From contig SLGN01000057.1 of the NCBI GenBank assembly GCA_007123695.1, positions 1 through 17,208 on the forward strand: 17,208 nucleotides of DNA, given 5' to 3'. The translations under genes were made by a program, and so were the position numbers. The stretch comes from Verrucomicrobiales bacterium. Its GTDB lineage: Bacteria > Verrucomicrobiota > Verrucomicrobiia > Verrucomicrobiales > DEV007. Below the pieces are notes generated by a model. That model was not told where the DNA came from. It worked only from the letters and a program-made list of their open reading frames with translations, and made no database searches. This document shows, piece after piece, positions 14,792 through 17,208 of the stretch; the stretch's first letter is position 1; each line of letters begins with the position of its first letter.

Positions 14792-15205
14792 ATGAACCTT
14801 TTTGTCTACGGAACACTCCTGATACCCGAAATCTGGAGACGAATCAGCGGAGCGGACTCTCTCGAGTCACGTGCAGCCACGTTGGAGGGATACGAAGTCC
14901 GAAGGGTCGCGGGGGAAGCCTTTCCGGGCATCGTCGTCGGCGAGGCCGGCGGGGAACCCGTCGCAGGGCGCGTGTTCTTCGGTCTCGGCGCGGCTGAGAT
15001 GCGGCTCCTCGACGCCTACGAAGATTCCTTCTACGAACGCATCAAAGTTATGCCTCTAGTGGACGGCCTCGGACCCGTGGCGGCGCAGGCCTACGTAGTC
15101 CCGCAGGATCTGGCCGCGTCGATACTTTCCGCCGAGCCTTGGAGCCTCGCGTGGTTTGAACGGCACGCCCTCGCCGACTTTCGCGCCCGTCTTTTCGGGG
15201 GGTGA
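14792..15205 (+). CDS. Gamma-glutamylcyclotransferase-like protein (AIG2/GGACT family)
   Basis: A 137-residue cytoplasmic protein of typical AIG2-like length. It begins with the substrate-loop motif FVYGTLL (residues 4-10), continues with LEGYEVRRV and a FPGIV segment, and contains LDAYE with E77, the expected catalytic glutamate. The family releases 5-oxoproline from gamma-glutamyl amines or dipeptides, or has related cyclotransferase activity; the substrate here is unknown. A G-rich stretch precedes the ATG at 14792. It is divergent from the lipoprotein gene with 56 bases between the starts, so their promoters must share that space. Confidence 0.87.
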   Translation: MNLFVYGTLLIPEIWRRISGADSLESRAATLEGYEVRRVAGEAFPGIVVGEAGGEPVAGRVFFGLGAAEMRLLDAYEDSFYERIKVMPLVDGLGPVAAQAYVVPQDLAASILSAEPWSLAWFERHALADFRARLFGG

Positions 15206-15234
15206 AGGAGCGGAAGACACGGGAGTCGGCTGCT

Positions 15235-15333
15235 ACGTCTCGAGGAAGATTTTTTTCTCGACTGTGACGAATCGATCCCGAGACGTTATTTTCGAATGAC
15301 CGATTGCGATCGACTCCGGAAACTGTGCCGGAG
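15235..15333 (+). promoter_or_regulatory. Structured leader upstream of the cytochrome c-SHD1 gene
   Basis: Two inverted repeats lie between the cyclotransferase stop and the next start. ACGTCTCG (15235-15242) pairs with CGAGACGT (15279-15286) across 36 bases. That span can alternatively form a stem between 15240-15247 and 15254-15261, containing the T-run 15250-15256. Further on, CTCCGG (15314-15319) pairs with CCGGAG (15328-15333) with an 8-nt loop. The first could end the upstream transcript or be an operator; the second would lie in the leader about 40 bases before the ATG. No clear promoter hexamers are seen. Confidence 0.35.
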
Positions 15334-15372
15334 CCATCGACGTGTCTTTCCGAATCCGACTTTTCCGAATAC

Positions 15373-15942
15373 ATGAAATCCATCCTTCTTCCCATAGTGT
15401 CTGTTTTTGCCCTTCCTCTGCTTGGCGAAGCGTCCGACTTCCAGAGCGCCGTGCTCCCGATCTTCGAGTCGAAGTGCTTTCGCTGTCACGGAAATGGCGA
15501 ATCGAAAGGCGGGCTCAGCCTCGATGCCGACAAGATCGAGAAGCACATCCGCCGGAACGGCGCCATCAGCCCCGGCAGCGGAGACCGCAGCGAACTGGTC
15601 ATGCGCGTGACCGTCGCCGAAGGCAACAAGAAGATGCCGCGCAACGGGGCGCCTCTCTCCGAGTCCGAGGTCGAGGCGATCAAGGCCTGGATCGATGCGG
15701 GGGCGAAGCTCGATGCCGAGAGTCCCGGCGACGCCCCCGCATCGACCGCCATGGCCCGGCCCGAGCGGGTCAAGGAGGAATGGACCAATCGCGAGGGGCG
15801 CTCCATCATGGCGACGCTGCTTCGCGTCGATGGGGACAAGGCCGTCCTTCTCCTGGAGACGGGCAAATCAGTCAACTACCCCATCGAGAATCTTTCCGAC
15901 GAGAGCCAGGCGAAGATCAGGGCCTTTTCGGGAGGGCAGTGA
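15373..15942 (+). CDS. Exported single-heme cytochrome c (PSCyt1 type) with C-terminal SHD1-like domain
   Basis: A 189-residue protein. ATG 15373 gives a Sec signal peptide (residues 1-20, MKSILLPIVSVFALPLLGEA). The planctomycete-type cytochrome domain follows, with heme motif C35-C38-H39 (FESKCFRCHG), KGGLSLD, and M88 in KKMPRNG as the likely distal ligand, ending in SEVEAIKAWIDAGA. After a short linker, residues about 138-187 (WTNREGRSIMATLLRVDGDKAVLL... to LSDESQAKIRAF) match the pattern of the SLA1 homology domain 1, a small beta domain common in exported planctomycete and verrucomicrobial proteins. It probably acts as a periplasmic electron carrier, with the SHD1 part for protein contact. 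The frame extends to 15304 but the extension disrupts the leader. Confidence 0.88.
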   Translation: MKSILLPIVSVFALPLLGEASDFQSAVLPIFESKCFRCHGNGESKGGLSLDADKIEKHIRRNGAISPGSGDRSELVMRVTVAEGNKKMPRNGAPLSESEVEAIKAWIDAGAKLDAESPGDAPASTAMARPERVKEEWTNREGRSIMATLLRVDGDKAVLLLETGKSVNYPIENLSDESQAKIRAFSGGQ

Positions 15943-16041
15943 GGCGGTGCCTGCATCGGCACTGCGCAAAAGTTGAGCCCTCGTCGAGGCGAGCCATCGA
16001 GGCATCGTTCGGACCGGACCGGGTGTCGCTCGGTCGCGACG

Positions 16042-16410
16042 TCACAGATCGATCCCGAAGCGCTTCAAGATCATGGCCATGCCGGCGTAGAGGACCATGG
16101 TGAGGAGGCAGCAAACCAGCATCGTGGGCCAGAAGCCCAGGCCCTTGCGAAGCAGCCAAGGCAGCACGAGGAACATCGGTAGACTCGGCAGGACGAACCA
16201 AAACACGCCGGTCGAGTGCGAGGCCAGTTTTTCCACCCGAGCCTCCGGCCTATCGGCCATGCCCAGCCAGATCCAGAAAAAGGTGATCAGGGTCACGAGC
16301 GGCAAGGAGGCGACGAGGCTCCCGAGAAAGGGGCGGCTCCGAACTACGACGATTTCGTTGACGAAGTAGATCAGGCCGGCGGAAACGGCCAATTTGACGA
16401 TGGTGAGCAT
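16042..16410 (-). CDS. DUF3147 family inner-membrane protein
   Basis: A 122-residue protein with four predicted membrane segments: IVKLAVSAGLIYFV, LVASLPLVTLITFFWIWL, VFWFVLPSLPMFLVLPWLL and MLVCCLLTMVLYAGMAMIL. The SLVASLPLVTLITFFWIW and FVLPSLPMFLVLPWLLRKGLGFW motifs are those of DUF3147, a short membrane family of unknown function. The size is normal. ATG at 16410; no good Shine-Dalgarno is seen. It is convergent with the cytochrome gene (99 bases between stops, nothing recognised there) and divergent from the ftsK-like gene. Confidence 0.85.
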   Translation of the reverse strand: MLTIVKLAVSAGLIYFVNEIVVVRSRPFLGSLVASLPLVTLITFFWIWLGMADRPEARVEKLASHSTGVFWFVLPSLPMFLVLPWLLRKGLGFWPTMLVCCLLTMVLYAGMAMILKRFGIDL

Positions 16411-16574
16411 GGCTTTGTCTTAGCAGACTCTCCCCGCTTTGCCAAGGGAGGAAACTGCCCCTGGAACGCGGCAGGCCCATCTCCAATCTCCGCGCTTTTT
16501 GCCCGGTCCAGCGGGAAGATCCGCAGCACCGGGCGACTCTCGCGGCAAAGTAGTTTGATTTTCCAAGATATTCG

Positions 16575-16603
16575 TTGATCCAAATCATCAAAGGGTTCAT
16601 ATT
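16575..16603 (+). promoter_or_regulatory. Possible sigma-70-like promoter for the ftsK-like gene
   Basis: TTGATC (16575-16580) and CATATT (16598-16603) are separated by 17 bases. Each matches four of six consensus positions. They lie in the only AT-rich patch of the 269-base divergent spacer (16411-16679). Transcription from here would begin close to the hairpin region at 16607. The support is modest. Confidence 0.3.
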
Positions 16604-16606
16604 TGG

Positions 16607-16647
16607 TGAAATTTCCGCCTTTCTGGAAATTTCAATAATTTCCAGAA
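16607..16647 (+). promoter_or_regulatory. Two mutually exclusive 10-bp hairpins upstream of the ftsK-like gene
   Basis: Hairpin A: TGAAATTTCC (16607-16616) with GGAAATTTCA (16625-16634), perfect, 8-nt loop. Hairpin B: TTCTGGAAAT (16621-16630) with ATTTCCAGAA (16638-16647), perfect, 7-nt loop. They share bases 16625-16630, so only one can form at a time. Both end 33 bases before the ATG. They may be a leader switch or a three-half-site operator (ATTTCC/GGAAAT). Confidence 0.55.
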
Positions 16648-16679
16648 CAAGACTCTGCCCTGTTCCGTCGAACCGCACC

Positions 16680-17208
16680 ATGGCCGCCAAAAAATCGAGC
16701 ACCACGACCCGGAAATCGAACTCCCGGAAACGTTCGTCGGCGCCCGAGGGCAGAGCGGCACGAGCTGGCTACGCCGACGCGGGCGAGAGCTACGCGTTCC
16801 ACGAGGGCGTGGCCATCGTTCTAGCGGGGATTTGCGCGATGTTCCTGCTGGCGCTGGTTTCCTACTCGCCCGCCGACTTGCCCGCCTGGGTCCCTTTCAG
16901 CAGCCAGGCCGGGGGCAGTGCTGCGGTGCAGAATTTCATCGGTCCGGTCGGGGCGGTGGTGGCGGGCTACGCCTACTTCTTTTTCGGGGCCGCTGCCTAC
17001 CTCGTACCCACGGTGATGGCATGGTGGGCGGTGCAGATTCTCACGGGGGCGCGTCCTTTCCACGCTCGCAATCTCGTCTCCTTCGCGCTGCTGGTGGTCT
17101 CGGCGGCATGCCTCGTGGAATACCAACCGTGGTTCTTCGCCGATTGGGTGGCGCAGCTCAATCTTCCCAAGAGTGCCGGAGGCTTTCTCGGCTACGGCTT
17201 CGGACACA
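16680..17208 (+). CDS. ftsK: FtsK/SpoIIIE-type DNA translocase, N-terminal membrane domain; 3' end outside window
   Basis: The frame is open from ATG 16680 to the window end, giving 176 residues. A basic, Ser/Lys-rich N-terminus (about residues 1-40) is followed by hydrophobic segments near 42-62, 88-108, 108-122 and 131-146, the four-helix arrangement of the FtsK N-terminal domain. The motifs LALVSYSPADLP, QNFIGPVGAVVAGYAYFFFG and the GGFLGYGFG near the end fit the FtsK_4TM core. The protein would anchor at the division septum, and its cytoplasmic motor (not in view) would pump chromosome DNA during segregation. There is no obvious Shine-Dalgarno. The domain call is good; the ATPase is not visible, so FtsK itself is inferred. 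Confidence 0.85.
   Translation, partial: MAAKKSSTTTRKSNSRKRSSAPEGRAARAGYADAGESYAFHEGVAIVLAGICAMFLLALVSYSPADLPAWVPFSSQAGGSAAVQNFIGPVGAVVAGYAYFFFGAAAYLVPTVMAWWAVQILTGARPFHARNLVSFALLVVSAACLVEYQPWFFADWVAQLNLPKSAGGFLGYGFGH

Noticed and set aside
14736..14816. ATG 14816 as the start of the lipoprotein gene
   Set aside because: It would overlap the start of the divergent cyclotransferase gene, and the extra 27 residues hide the signal peptide.
15943..16041. Terminator between the convergent cytochrome and DUF3147 genes
   Set aside because: Only short palindromic words (CCTCGTCGAGG) without a usable loop or T-run are seen.

Overview
This 17.2 kb GC-rich bacterial window most likely comes from a member of the Verrucomicrobiota, with Planctomycetota the next best guess. 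The lineage clues are a DUF1552 protein next to a DUF1587/1595/1592/1588/1585 cytochrome-c protein, a small planctomycete-type cytochrome c fused to an SLA1-homology (SHD1) domain, a long REP-associated tyrosine transposase, and a PhoD-like exported phosphatase. The assignment rests on family content only.

Layout. 1-828 is the C-terminal part of an M3 oligopeptidase (PrlC-like), followed by a small secreted Cys-containing protein (964-1281). A convergent gene (1304-2371, minus) encodes a possible GT-B type glycosyltransferase, and just upstream of it lies a tRNA-Val(GAC) gene (2381-2455, minus) with an encoded CCA. From 2533 to 12940 eight genes lie on the plus strand with gaps of 6 to 82 bases: an alpha/beta hydrolase, an FHA protein with a repetitive Ala/Pro/Lys tail, an SDR oxidoreductase lacking the usual YxxxK, DUF1552, DUF1592-type cytochrome, PhoD-like phosphatase, N-formylglutamate-amidohydrolase-like protein, and an AEC permease. 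A RAYT transposase (12998-14134, minus) follows, with a long GC-rich imperfect palindrome at its 3' side. Then come a putative lipoprotein (14277-14735, minus), a gamma-glutamylcyclotransferase-like gene (14792-15205), the cytochrome c-SHD1 gene (15373-15942), a DUF3147 membrane protein (16042-16410, minus) and the start of an FtsK-type DNA translocase (16680 to the window end). No gene-free stretch exceeds 300 bases.

How the genes may work together. The core at 5261-12940 encodes four proteins with export signals (one Tat-type, three Sec-like or N-terminal hydrophobic) and one inner-membrane permease, with gaps of 6, 15, 12 and 54 bases. This looks like one transcription unit for extracytoplasmic breakdown of a substrate, with electron transfer through the two CxxCH sites, phosphoester or amide hydrolysis, and uptake or export of a small anion by the AEC carrier. 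The substrate is unknown and the shared role is inference. The more unusual sequence-level observations are a perfect 17-bp tandem duplication at the DUF1552 start, two mutually exclusive hairpins before the ftsK-like gene, a beta-rich insertion in the PhoD-like enzyme, and the REP-like palindrome beside the RAYT gene.
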